This document shows, in pieces, positions 35,148-43,564 of a DNA stretch of 64,000 nt. The position numbers and the translations under genes were made by a program. The notes beneath the pieces were generated by a model. The model ran no database searches, was not told where the DNA came from, and saw only the letters and a list, made by a program, of their open reading frames with translations. The stretch's first letter is position 1; the number at the start of each line of letters is the position of its first letter. Source of the DNA: Micromonospora siamensis (GTDB taxonomy: Bacteria; Actinomycetota; Actinomycetes; Mycobacteriales; Micromonosporaceae); the NCBI RefSeq assembly GCF_900090305.1, contig NZ_LT607751.1:1860001-1924000 (forward strand). Direction: 5' to 3'.

Positions 35148-35389
35148 GTCAGTCCCTAGGTGTCAGGAGGGGTGCGAAGCCGACACCATAGCCAGCAACT
35201 CGAAGGGCGAACACCCTGCAACGCTCGGTTAGTCCCTGAGGCAGGTGGCTGGCGTCCATAAATGTCTTGTTTGATCCGTGAATTGATGTCAGATCTAAGA
35301 CAGATCTCTCTTGCATCGATGAAAGGGGCGAAACAGCGACGTAGTCGGTGTACGTCCGTCACTGGAGCCGGTTGAACCCTGCTGATCGG

Positions 35390-38300
35390 CTAAGCAGCGA
35401 TGGTGCGCGCCGCCGCATACATGTCTGCCGGCAGTGGATGGGTGAGGCGCCAAATGATCCGCATGGGCCGCTCCCCGCTGTGCTCCTGGTACGTCATCGG
35501 CCCGGCATACAGGTACGGCGGCGCACCGAGATCGCGGTCAGCCACCTTGGTCTCCCGCACGAACAGGTGAACCGTTGATCCGCGCTCGGCGTGGTGGATG
35601 TAGCGCTGCCCGGTGGCTGACGCGGCAGATGTGGTGCTCTGCGACTCCCACTGGAACAGGCGGTCGGTGATGGCCCGGTCGGCGTACATGGTGGTGGGGG
35701 AGTAGTGCTGCTGGGACTTGACCAGTGTGACGAAGAAGAGGTCGGCCTGCTCGTCGGGAAGCCACTTCACCCCTTCCCGCAACGACCCTGGGTTCGACAT
35801 CCCGAACGCCGCGCACGCCTCGTTGCGGGTGTAGCGGGCATGCACCCGCAGCGGCACCCGCGCTGCCAGCGGCTCCTCGGTGACCCGATGGATGCGGCCT
35901 CGTAGCACCTCGGCGACCTGGCGCAGCTCAGCGCAGCGTGCAGGCTCCGCCCAGAGCCGGCTAAGCCGGGCGTCCCGTTCAGCCAGAGGTGCGGACTGCC
36001 CCCAAAGGCTGAAGTGCAGCATGTCCAGCAGTCGATCGCCGCCGGGATGCTCGCCGCCGGCAACGCGGGCCAACAGGTCCAGTCGGTCGGTGTCGTCGGT
36101 GTGCAGCATTCGGCCGATGGCCCGCCCGAGTTCGCGGTCATCCGGCCCGGCGACAGCGGTCTCGAAGCCGGCTAGGCGACGAAGCCCGGTCCAGCCGCCA
36201 ATGCTCGCTGACCGGTAGACGTCCTCGATCTCTAGGCCGCTCTCGTGCAGGAACTCTGCCAGGCTCACGTCACCGAGGTGCCGGAGCTCTGCTACCAGAC
36301 CGTTCTTCGACGTCGGCAGCGCCGACTTCAAGTTGGCGAGCACCAGATCCTTTGCCACCCGGTCCAGCTCGATGTGGCAGCCACTCGGCAGAGACGGGAA
36401 GTCGTCCTGCACTGCCGCCGTGACGGCTCGCCGGCTGACTCCGGTCAGTGCCCGCCAGCGCAGGTCGAAGCGGAAGTTGGCGTGCTGCCCACCGATGAAG
36501 TCGAGCACCGTCAGACATGGCTTGTCGTCGTCTAGCCTCAGGCCGCGCCCAAGCTGCTGAAGGAAGATCGTGGCGCTCTCGGTGGGCCGCAGCATCAGGA
36601 TCGTGTCGACCATCGGCAGGTCAACGCCCTCGTTGAACAGGTCGACGGTGAACAGCACGCGCAGCTCATGCTTGCGGAAGCGATCCATCAGCGCGTGTCG
36701 GCCGGCTCGATCGAGTTTCGAGGTCACCGCCGCCGACGGCACGCCGTGCTTAGTGAACCAGTCGGCCATGAACTCGGCGTGCCCGATGCTCACGCAGAAG
36801 CCCAGTGCCCGCATCCGCTCGACGTCCGCGGTGTCGCGTACCGCCCGCAGGATCATCCGGGCCCGGGCATGGTTGCCGGTGTAGACGCCGTCCAACTCGG
36901 CCGGGTCGTACCCCTGCCCCCGCTTCCACCGCAGGCGCGACAGGTCGACGTCGTCGTGTAGCCCGAAGTACTGGAACGGGCAGAGCAACTGCCGTTCGAG
37001 GGCTTCCCAGAGGTGCAGTTCCACGGAAGCGTGGCCGTCGAACCACCGGCGCACGTCGCCGCCGTCGCTCCGGTCGGGCGTCGCCGTCAACCCCAGGAGT
37101 ACGCGCGGCTTCAGCCGCTCCAGCAGCCGCGCATATGTAGGCGCCTCGGCGTGGTGGAACTCGTCGACGATCACCATGTCGTACGCCTTGGGGTCGATCT
37201 CCTGCCGGTGCAGCGACTGGATCGAGGCGAAGACGTGCTTCCAGTCTGACGGTCGATCGCCGCCCACCAGGGTTTCGCCGAAGCTGCCGTCCCCTACCAC
37301 CTGTCGGAACACCGAGCGGCTCTGCCGCAGGATCTGCTCCTGATGGGCGACGAAGAGCAGTGAGTCGGCATGGCCAGCCTTGCGAAGCCGCCGGTAGTCC
37401 AGCGCCGCCACCACCGTCTTGCCGGTGCCAGTCGCCATCACCACCAGGTTCCGCCAGCGGCCGTGCACCAGCCGCTCGGCGTCCAGGTCGTCCAGGACCT
37501 CCTGCTGGTACGGAAACGGCCGGATATCTAGGTTTGCGATCTCGGTGGGCGCCTCATCGGCGCGCTCGCCGCGTAGCGCGATGCGCAGCCGTTCCCGGTC
37601 CCTCGCCGGGTCGTACGTCTCGAACGCCGAGTCGCTCCAGTAGTCGGTAAAGGTTGCCTCAAAGGTGTTGATGACGTGCGGCTGTTCCATGTTCGAGATG
37701 CGGACGTTCCACTCCACCCCGTCGACCAGCGCCGCCTTCGAGAGGTTCGAAGAGCCGACGTAGGCGGTAGTGGTGCCGTTGTGGCGGCGGAACAACCAGG
37801 CTTTGGCGTGCAGTCGGGTGGTCCGGGTCTCGTAGGACACCTTTACGTCGGCGCCGATCTCGGCGAGCCGGTCCAGGGCCCGTTGATCGGTGGCCCCCAT
37901 GTACGTGGTCGTAATGACCCGTAGCCGGCCACCGCGCTCGATCAGCTCCCGAATCGCCGGCTCGATGATGCGGAGGCCATGCCACTTGATGAAGGCACAG
38001 AGTAGATCGACCTCATCGGCGGACGCCATCTCATGGGCGACCTCGTGGCCGATGCGCGGCTGGTGGCGGCCGTTGACCAGGAGGGCGCCGGTGGAGAGCG
38101 GGGTCGTGGGGCGTACCGGGAAGGTGGGGGTGGCGGGTGGCGTCGCCGGTGCGGCAATGGCGTGCAACAGCCGCCGCGCATCGCCGATCTGATCGTCAGC
38201 GTCTACTGCGCGCGGGTCGGCCTGGGCGATGCTCTCCGCGATCTGATTGGTCAGCGCAACCTGACGGGCCAGCTTGTCATCTCCGCCGCCGACGGCGAGA

Positions 38301-38464
38301 AGCGCACGACGAGCCAGCGTCGCGATGTGTCGAGCGAGGAGATCAGGGGTGTCGGCTGGGTCGAGCCTGTCATGTTGGACAAGCTCCGGGTCGACGTCGT
38401 GCAACCGCTTGGCAAGTCGCTGGGTGATCAAGTTTTCGTAGATGCCCCGGCCAAGATCGGTCAT
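35390..38464 (-). CDS. PLD-SF2 helicase-DUF3427-like defence-type protein
   Basis: 1,024 residues in four parts: an unassigned helical N-terminus; a phospholipase D-like domain (about 125-290) with HAKAWLF (HxK) and YVGSSNLSKAAL; an SF2 helicase core with Walker A ATGTGKTVVA, DEFH box, GLTATP and QQLGRGLR motif VI; and a C-terminal domain of about 350 residues like DUF3427 (MYADRAITDRLFQWESQ). Only one HxK motif is seen, so the PLD part would have to dimerise to cut. Proteins of this plan occur in bacterial defence islands. The ATG lies nine bases after the flavoprotein stop. Confidence 0.85.
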   Translation of the reverse strand: MTDLGRGIYENLITQRLAKRLHDVDPELVQHDRLDPADTPDLLARHIATLARRALLAVGGGDDKLARQVALTNQIAESIAQADPRAVDADDQIGDARRLLHAIAAPATPPATPTFPVRPTTPLSTGALLVNGRHQPRIGHEVAHEMASADEVDLLCAFIKWHGLRIIEPAIRELIERGGRLRVITTTYMGATDQRALDRLAEIGADVKVSYETRTTRLHAKAWLFRRHNGTTTAYVGSSNLSKAALVDGVEWNVRISNMEQPHVINTFEATFTDYWSDSAFETYDPARDRERLRIALRGERADEAPTEIANLDIRPFPYQQEVLDDLDAERLVHGRWRNLVVMATGTGKTVVAALDYRRLRKAGHADSLLFVAHQEQILRQSRSVFRQVVGDGSFGETLVGGDRPSDWKHVFASIQSLHRQEIDPKAYDMVIVDEFHHAEAPTYARLLERLKPRVLLGLTATPDRSDGGDVRRWFDGHASVELHLWEALERQLLCPFQYFGLHDDVDLSRLRWKRGQGYDPAELDGVYTGNHARARMILRAVRDTADVERMRALGFCVSIGHAEFMADWFTKHGVPSAAVTSKLDRAGRHALMDRFRKHELRVLFTVDLFNEGVDLPMVDTILMLRPTESATIFLQQLGRGLRLDDDKPCLTVLDFIGGQHANFRFDLRWRALTGVSRRAVTAAVQDDFPSLPSGCHIELDRVAKDLVLANLKSALPTSKNGLVAELRHLGDVSLAEFLHESGLEIEDVYRSASIGGWTGLRRLAGFETAVAGPDDRELGRAIGRMLHTDDTDRLDLLARVAGGEHPGGDRLLDMLHFSLWGQSAPLAERDARLSRLWAEPARCAELRQVAEVLRGRIHRVTEEPLAARVPLRVHARYTRNEACAAFGMSNPGSLREGVKWLPDEQADLFFVTLVKSQQHYSPTTMYADRAITDRLFQWESQSTTSAASATGQRYIHHAERGSTVHLFVRETKVADRDLGAPPYLYAGPMTYQEHSGERPMRIIWRLTHPLPADMYAAARTIAA

Positions 38465-38473
38465 CGCCAGACG

Positions 38474-39028
38474 CTAACCCATCTCCTGCTCGAAGCCGTT
38501 CTGGGCAGGGGGGCTCTGTCGGTTGTCGGACAGCGGAAGCTGCGACGTACGCAGTTTGCCCAGGACGGTTGTCCAGCCGGCGTCATCCATTGGTATGACG
38601 CGAGCGCCTACCTGCTCGAGCAGTCGCCAGTTCTGGCCATAGCTGGGATGTGCGGCGAGTTGTGCCTTAACGTTCGGGAACGCATATACCGGGAGTCCCG
38701 CGCCGAGGGCTTCGTTGAGGATGCCGAGCGCAAGCGTGTCGCTGATACCGAGCGCCCACTTGTTGATCACGTTGAACGTCGCCGGCACCACAGCTACTAC
38801 ATCCGCCGGTGGATGCGGCTCCGGCTCACCCGGCATCCGCCACTTCACCCGAACCGGATACCCCGTCTGCTGCGCCAACGCCTCTCGATCGATCCAGGTG
38901 GCAGCGGTCGGCGTAGCGGTGAGGCACACCGTCCACCCGTCCTCTTGCAGAAGCTGGATCAGCTCCCCGATCCGCAGCACCGGAGGAGCCGCACAGGCGA
39001 CAAGCGCCAGCACCCCGCGCTGGCTCAC
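38474..39028 (-). CDS. Flavoprotein (HFCD/PPC decarboxylase-like)
   Basis: 184 residues with the flavoprotein fold of the HFCD family: RGVLALVACAAPPVLRIGELIQLLQEDGWTVCLTATPTA at the N-terminus and VVAVVPATFNVINKWALGISDTLAL, the FMN-binding PATxNxxxK-like loop. Such single-domain flavoproteins are very often found behind XRE/TPR regulators in actinobacteria; their substrate is unknown. Its ATG overlaps the stop of the disrupted regulator (ATGA), and its stop is nine bases before the helicase, so it links the regulator to the defence-type genes. Confidence 0.85.
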   Translation of the reverse strand: MSQRGVLALVACAAPPVLRIGELIQLLQEDGWTVCLTATPTAATWIDREALAQQTGYPVRVKWRMPGEPEPHPPADVVAVVPATFNVINKWALGISDTLALGILNEALGAGLPVYAFPNVKAQLAAHPSYGQNWRLLEQVGARVIPMDDAGWTTVLGKLRTSQLPLSDNRQSPPAQNGFEQEMG

Positions 39029-39651
39029 GCCAACAACCCGGCTCGTTCGGCCAATGGCCGCAGGCCCGGCGTTGCGGCTCGCCGCTCCTTAGCCAGCAGA
39101 TTCAGCAACAGTGCTCGTGCCTGGACATTGGCGTAAACCACCTCGACTCCCACCCGCTCGGCTTCGAGGAGGTGGAGCACGGAAACCGACCGGTCGCCGC
39201 CTGACAGCATCGCCGCTGCCGCCAGGTCCACATGAACTTGCGCCCGTCGACCGACCAACACCGCCGGCAGCCGCGACGTATCCAGCCGCATTCCGATATC
39301 TATAGCCTGTGCGCCTTGACCAGCGATGACGGCAGCGGAAACAGCATGTATGACGACGTTCGTCGGCCCGAAGCCGGTCCATAAGCAGTTGCGATCTGGT
39401 CCCAGGGCCGTCGCCAACTTTCCAGCCTGCGTGAGGAACTGGCCAGCGTCCTTTGGTCGCCCCTGTCCTGCGGCCATCACCGCGGCTAGCAGCGTGAGCG
39501 ATCCTCGGGCGGACAGGATTTCGGGCTCAGCGACGGCATTGCTGAGCCGTTCGATGCTGTTGAGCACGATCTGCTGGGCCTCGGCCGATCTCCCGGGAAG
39601 CCGAATAAGGCCACACGCCGCCTGGTATGCCGCCAGGGCGGGGCTGTCTCG
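39025..39651 (-). pseudogene. XRE/TPR regulator, 3' fragment
   Basis: An open frame of about 208 codons without its own start: it begins at the IS edge with RDSPALAAYQAACGLIRLPG and continues through TPR-like helices (AQQIVLNSIERLSNAVAEPE, LLAAVMAAGQGRPKDAGQF) to the stop shared with the flavoprotein start. Together with the fragment at 41022-41665 it makes a normal-length (about 420 residue) regulator. An internal start (TTG/GTG near 39567) could still produce a TPR-only protein (inference). Confidence 0.82.
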
Positions 39652-41021
39652 CTAACGGTGTTTCCGGCGAGCTTGGTTAGTAGGTTTCAGCGGCTGGGAA
39701 GCGGTCGCTGAAGGTGATGGCGAAGGCGTTCAACGCGGGTTTCCAGCGCATCGTCCATCGGGTTCTGCCTGCTCCGGTGGGGTCCAGGGACCGGGTCACC
39801 AGGTACAGACACTTCAACGCGGCCTGCTCGTTGGGGAAGTGGCCGCGGGCCTTGACCGCTCGCCGGTAGCGGGCGTTGAGGGACTCGATCGCGTTCGTGG
39901 AGCAGATGACCTTGCGGATTTCCAGGTCGTAGTCGAGGAACGGGATGAACTCCGCCCAGGCGTTGTCCCACAGTCGGATCACCGCCGGATACCGGCCGCG
40001 CCACTTGTCGGCCAGGTCGTCGAAGGCGGCCCGGGCGGCGTCGGCGTTGACGGCGGTGTAGATCGGCTTGATGTCGCGCTTGAGTTCGTCCCAGTACCGG
40101 CGGGAGGTGAGGCGGAACGTGTTGCGGATCAGGTGGATCACGCAGGTCTGCACCACCGTGCGGGGCCACACGTTCGTCACGACCTCGGGCAGGCCCTTGA
40201 GGCCGTCGCAGACGAGGAAGAACACGTCCTTGACGCCCCGGTTACGCAGGTCGGTCAGCACGCTCATCCAGAACTTCGCGCCTTCACCGCCGGAGCCGGC
40301 CCACAGCCCGAGGATGTCTTTCTCCCCGTCGAGGGTGACCCCGATCGCGGCGTAGAACGGCCGGTTCGCGACCTGCCCGTCGCGGACCTTGACCACGATG
40401 GCATCGATGAACACGGCGGCGTAGATCTCATCCAGGGGCCGGTGGGACCAGTCGGTCATCTCCTCGATCACCTTGTCGGTGATCCGGGAGATCGTCTCCT
40501 TCGACACCGAAGCCCCGTAGATCTCTGCGAAGTGCGCGCTGATCTCCCCGGTCGTGAGGCCTTTGGCATACAGCGACAACACGACCTCGTCGACCCCCGA
40601 CAGGCGCCGCTGCCGCTTGCGGACGATCTGCGGTTCGAACGTGCCGGCCCGGTCCCGCGGCACGTCGATCTGCACCGGACCGTTGGCGTCGGTCAAGACG
40701 GTCTTCGACCGGGTGCCGTTGCGGATGTTGCCCGACCCGGCACCAGCCTGGTCGTGTTTTTCGTAGCCGAGGTGCTCCGTCATCTCTTCGTTGAGCGCGG
40801 TCTCCAGGACCGTCTTGGTCAGCTGCTTGAGCAGCCCGTCCGGGCCGGTCAACGACAGCCCTTGTTCCTTAGCGGCCCGGACCAGATCGGCGGCGGCCTT
40901 CGCCTCCGCCGACGGCTCGGGCCGCTTCCTACGTCCGGTCTGGTCGTTCAGTGTCGCGGTCATTACGGCACCCTCCTCACCAGGCACAACGCCTGGCGGG
41001 TCAGGCCGGAAACACCGTTAG
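39652..41021. mobile_element. IS256-family insertion sequence
   Basis: 1,370 bp with 17-bp terminal inverted repeats, CTAACGGTGTTTCCGGC at 39652 and its complement ending at 41021, enclosing one transposase gene. It interrupts the XRE/TPR regulator. The eight bases on each side (CTGTCTCG and ATCCACAC) differ, so no target duplication remains. The reading frame and ends look intact, so the element may be active. Confidence 0.9.
39677..40963 (-). CDS. IS256 (Mutator-like) transposase
   Basis: 428 residues from the ATG at 40963 (GGAGGG upstream). The RNase H-like DDE core is visible: first Asp in AAVFIDAIVVKVRDG, second in FFLVCDGLKGLPEVV and Glu in STNAIESLNARYRRAV. The IS256 signature IHLIRNTFRLTSRR follows the second Asp. 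Length is normal for the family. An extra upstream start at 40987 is unnecessary. Confidence 0.93.
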   Translation of the reverse strand: MTATLNDQTGRRKRPEPSAEAKAAADLVRAAKEQGLSLTGPDGLLKQLTKTVLETALNEEMTEHLGYEKHDQAGAGSGNIRNGTRSKTVLTDANGPVQIDVPRDRAGTFEPQIVRKRQRRLSGVDEVVLSLYAKGLTTGEISAHFAEIYGASVSKETISRITDKVIEEMTDWSHRPLDEIYAAVFIDAIVVKVRDGQVANRPFYAAIGVTLDGEKDILGLWAGSGGEGAKFWMSVLTDLRNRGVKDVFFLVCDGLKGLPEVVTNVWPRTVVQTCVIHLIRNTFRLTSRRYWDELKRDIKPIYTAVNADAARAAFDDLADKWRGRYPAVIRLWDNAWAEFIPFLDYDLEIRKVICSTNAIESLNARYRRAVKARGHFPNEQAALKCLYLVTRSLDPTGAGRTRWTMRWKPALNAFAITFSDRFPAAETY

Positions 41022-41665
41022 ATCCACACTCCCGCCAGGGCTGCCAACGCTCGGTCATCGGCCAGGCGAGCAGCCGTGGAGGCCCGGTCGGCCGTCAGTA
41101 GAGCGGTGTCACCGTCGCCCACTTTGGCTGCCAGCTTCGACGCTGCGAGATAGGCGGCGGCGAGGAGCCGGAAAGCGCTACTGCGGTGCAGCCCCGTGGT
41201 CGATCCAGCCAGGGCCGTCGTCTGGTTGAGCACGTCCGGAAGCAGCCGAGCCGAAGAGGTGTAGCTCGCCCGCTGGTACAAGGTGTGCACCCGGCCCACA
41301 GCCCGACGAGCGTCGGCCAAGGTTGGACACGGACCCGCGGGAGATGGCAGGTAGTTGGCGAGAAAGGTCCGTAAACCGCTCAACAACTCCTGCTGGGTGG
41401 CGGAAGTGGGGCTCTGAGCGTTGTCTCCCATGTCCTGCCCTCGATGTCCTGCCACTGACACGTCGACGAGCATGTCGTCGAACTGTTCGAGCGTAACTTC
41501 CAGTGCAGCGGCTATCCTGGCCCGATGCCAGGGCTGAGGATCCGTCTCGGCGTTCTCCCAGCGCACAACCGTCGACCGCTCCACACCGAGGAGTTGGGCC
41601 AAGCGCTCCTGGCTGTACCCGAGCGCCTTACGCCGTTGACTAAGCCGGCGTCGCTTCAAGGCCAT
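41022..41665 (-). pseudogene. XRE/TPR regulator, 5' fragment
   Basis: About 214 residues from the ATG at 41665 (GGGAGAT upstream) to the IS edge, where translation would stop at a TAA just inside the element. The N-terminal XRE domain is intact (LSQRRKALGYSQERLAQLLGVERSTVVRWENAETDPQP) and is followed by the first TPR helices. A truncated DNA-binding protein may still be made, which could alter control of the operon now separated from its promoter by the IS. Confidence 0.85.
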
Positions 41666-41915
41666 GCGCGATCTCCCTCCGCCCTGCCGCCACTGTAGTA
41701 ACAGTCCGTAGATCAGGCGGGCACGCAGGTGCCTCATTTGTGCGTCACTGAGGCTTCGTCGTTGCTGTAGTTCCTGCTCGGCCGAGAAACCAGGCTGGTC
41801 GCATGGCCCGGGGCGGGTGCTGGGCTCCGGCCGCGTCGTTCCCCCGTACGACGGCGGCCGACCCCGCCCGCCCCGGCGCCACTCGACCGAATCGCGACCC
41901 GGGAGGCGCCCACCG

Positions 41916-42140
41916 ATGCCCGCCGTACTCGAAGACTTTCCCGTCCTCACCCCGGTCACCGACGAAGACCTGACCCTCGCCGCCCTCGCGGTCCGCGTCC
42001 ACGCCCCGGAGTCCTGGCCCGAGGGCATGCTCTGCCGCAGCGAGCGCGTCCCGTACCCGTGCCGCCTCGCCCGCTGGGGCCGGGCGACCATCGAGGCCGC
42101 CGGTCTCGATGAAAACGACCTGGCGATCGGGCGCCCATGA
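41916..42140 (+). CDS. Small hypothetical protein
   Basis: 74 residues from the ATG at 41916 (GGGAGG nine bases upstream). Segments LTPVTDEDLTLAALAVRVHAPESWPEGMLCRSERVPYPCRLARWGR show two cysteines about twelve apart but no known motif. First of three genes joined by four-base overlaps, divergent from the XRE/TPR regulator. No function is assigned. Confidence 0.7.
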   Translation: MPAVLEDFPVLTPVTDEDLTLAALAVRVHAPESWPEGMLCRSERVPYPCRLARWGRATIEAAGLDENDLAIGRP

Positions 42141-42400
42141 TCTACGTGACCGGCGACCGCCCCCTCCCGCACCAGGTCCGCGCCGCCACCTTCGACACCC
42201 GCTGGCGCGGCCTCGACCCCACCCAGGTCCACGCCTACCTCACCCGCCTCGCCGACGAACTCGACCGCCTGCACCGGGACCTCACCACCGCCAACACCGA
42301 GTCCGAGCGCATCCGCCAGGCTCTGCGCCAGTGGCAGTCCCGCCACGCCACCTGCCACCACCCGGACCAGAGCTCACCGAACAGCCGGTGGCCAAGGTGA
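42137..42400 (+). CDS. DivIVA-domain small protein
   Basis: 87 residues. VRAATFDTRWRGLDPTQVHAYLTRLADELDRLHRDL matches the DivIVA N-terminal segment found in actinobacterial small proteins (the F-x-x-x-x-x-G-L/Y-D-x-x-V-x-x-F/Y-L pattern) followed by a coiled coil. Overlaps both neighbours (ATGA and GTGA). DivIVA-like proteins mark curved membranes or polar growth; a protein this short may act as an adaptor. Confidence 0.75.
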   Translation: MIYVTGDRPLPHQVRAATFDTRWRGLDPTQVHAYLTRLADELDRLHRDLTTANTESERIRQALRQWQSRHATCHHPDQSSPNSRWPR

Positions 42401-42645
42401 GCCGCTGGATCATCCACCTGCCGACCACGCTGACCAGCCGCGAGGCCGCCGCCGGCCTGGCCGCCGTACTCAAGACCTCCCTCGACCACGTCGACGTCAT
42501 CGACTTCGGCGAGACCACGCTGAGCGCGGAGGACGCCCAGCACCTGCGCCACCGGGTCTGGTGTGACACCCGGCTGACCGGCGGCCGGCGGTGTCGGCTG
42601 GGTGATCGGCATCCGGGTCCGTGCGGGACGGCGGGGGAGCGCTGA
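42397..42645 (+). CDS. Small hypothetical protein
   Basis: 82 residues, GTG start overlapping the previous stop. VSRWIIHLPTTLTSREAAAGLAAVLKTSLDHVDVIDFGETTLSAED is a likely alpha/beta fold; the C-terminal third has two cysteines (VWCDTRL and RRCRLGDRHPGPC). Third member of the coupled module. Not recognised. Confidence 0.68.
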   Translation: MSRWIIHLPTTLTSREAAAGLAAVLKTSLDHVDVIDFGETTLSAEDAQHLRHRVWCDTRLTGGRRCRLGDRHPGPCGTAGER

Positions 42646-42664
42646 CCCCGGTACCGTCCCGAGG

Positions 42665-43045
42665 ATGCCCGAGACCGAAGACCTCCTGGCCGGCTTCACG
42701 CCCGCGCGGTCGTACACGATGGAAGCTGTCGCCGACGCGCCCCGCGCGCCCGGCGTGCACGTGGTCCTGGACGGCGGCGCCGTCCTCTACGTCGGTCGGA
42801 CCGGGAACCTGCGCGACCGCCTCCGCCAGCACCTGACCGGCAACCGGGATTCGTCGGTGCTGCACCAGCAGGTCGGCGCCGAGCTGGACCGGCGCGGGCC
42901 GGTGGCCACGGCCGCGGACATCGCCGACTGGTTGGGCGGGCGCGAGGTCCGCTGGCTGGAGACCGACAACCCGGAGGGTACGAAGGAAGCCCTGGTCCTC
43001 GCACTCAAGCCCCGCTTCAACCGGCAGGTGCCCAAGCCGCGCTGA
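42665..43045 (+). CDS. GIY-YIG nuclease-like protein
   Basis: 126 residues. GVHVVLDGGAVLYVGRTGNLRDRLRQHLTG is the GIY-YIG core in diverged form (GVH ... YVG, then the catalytic Arg in NLRDRLRQH), and TKEALVLALKPRFN supplies the usual C-terminal Glu and Asn. The family cuts DNA in repair, recombination or homing. The start at 42665 is chosen over an upstream GTG at 42602 because it begins just before the domain. It sits 19 bases after the three-gene module and may be co-transcribed. Confidence 0.8.
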   Translation: MPETEDLLAGFTPARSYTMEAVADAPRAPGVHVVLDGGAVLYVGRTGNLRDRLRQHLTGNRDSSVLHQQVGAELDRRGPVATAADIADWLGGREVRWLETDNPEGTKEALVLALKPRFNRQVPKPR

Positions 43046-43055
43046 CCAGCCGCCG

Positions 43056-43481
43056 TCACCCCGCCGACGCCGCCTCGAGGTTGCCGGCCATCACCGACAG
43101 AACCCGCACGGTCGCCGCGTACTCCTCGGGGGTGAGCCCGCGCGTCAGCAACCGCCGGGTCTCGCCGACCCGTTCGGCCGCAGTGCGGTGTCCCGCCCGG
43201 CCCTCGGCGGTCAGGGTGAGCGCGTCGCCTTCGCCCGCCAGCCATCCCCGAGCGACCAGGCCGTCCACCGCGGCATCGAGCTGGGGTACGCCGTCGGTCC
43301 AGAACGGCGCGAGCGCCTGCTCCAGCTCACCTCGGCTGCGCGTTCCGCCAGCAAGCAGGTTGAGCAGCTGCCACTGCCGGCGGTCGAGATCGAGCTGGCC
43401 CAGGGTCACGTCGAACTGCTCGTCGAGCAGGTTGTGCAGGTGCTTGAGCCAGTAGCCGATCGGCTTGTCGGTTGCGCCCAT
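43056..43481 (-). CDS. MarR-like winged-helix regulator
   Basis: 141 residues with the MarR layout: an N-terminal helix (GYWLKHLHNLLDEQFDVTL), a winged helix (LDRRQWQLLNLLAGGTRSRGELEQALAPFW) and a long C-terminal helix for dimerisation. The recognition helix is diverged from classical MarR. It lies downstream of the hydrolase on the same strand after a terminator and converges with the GIY-YIG gene ten bases away. Confidence 0.8.
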   Translation of the reverse strand: MGATDKPIGYWLKHLHNLLDEQFDVTLGQLDLDRRQWQLLNLLAGGTRSRGELEQALAPFWTDGVPQLDAAVDGLVARGWLAGEGDALTLTAEGRAGHRTAAERVGETRRLLTRGLTPEEYAATVRVLSVMAGNLEAASAG

Positions 43482-43510
43482 CCGCGCCTCCTTCCGGGGA
43501 ACTTCCTGCT

Positions 43511-43559
43511 TACCGCACCGGCGCCACCTGCCCCCGTGCCGGGCGGCGCCGGTGCGGTA
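43511..43559 (-). terminator. Terminator after the alpha/beta hydrolase
   Basis: TACCGCACCGGCGCC (43511-43525) pairs perfectly with 43545-43559 around a 19-base loop, five bases after the hydrolase stop on the minus strand. Confidence 0.8.
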
Positions 43560-43564
43560 GGCGG

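Noticed and set aside
35148..35389. A tRNA or attachment site between the Mrr and helicase genes
   Set aside because: No cloverleaf or T-loop motif is visible and no repeat flanks the region.
39644..41029. An eight-base target duplication around the IS256 element
   Set aside because: Flanking octamers do not match on inspection, so none is reported.
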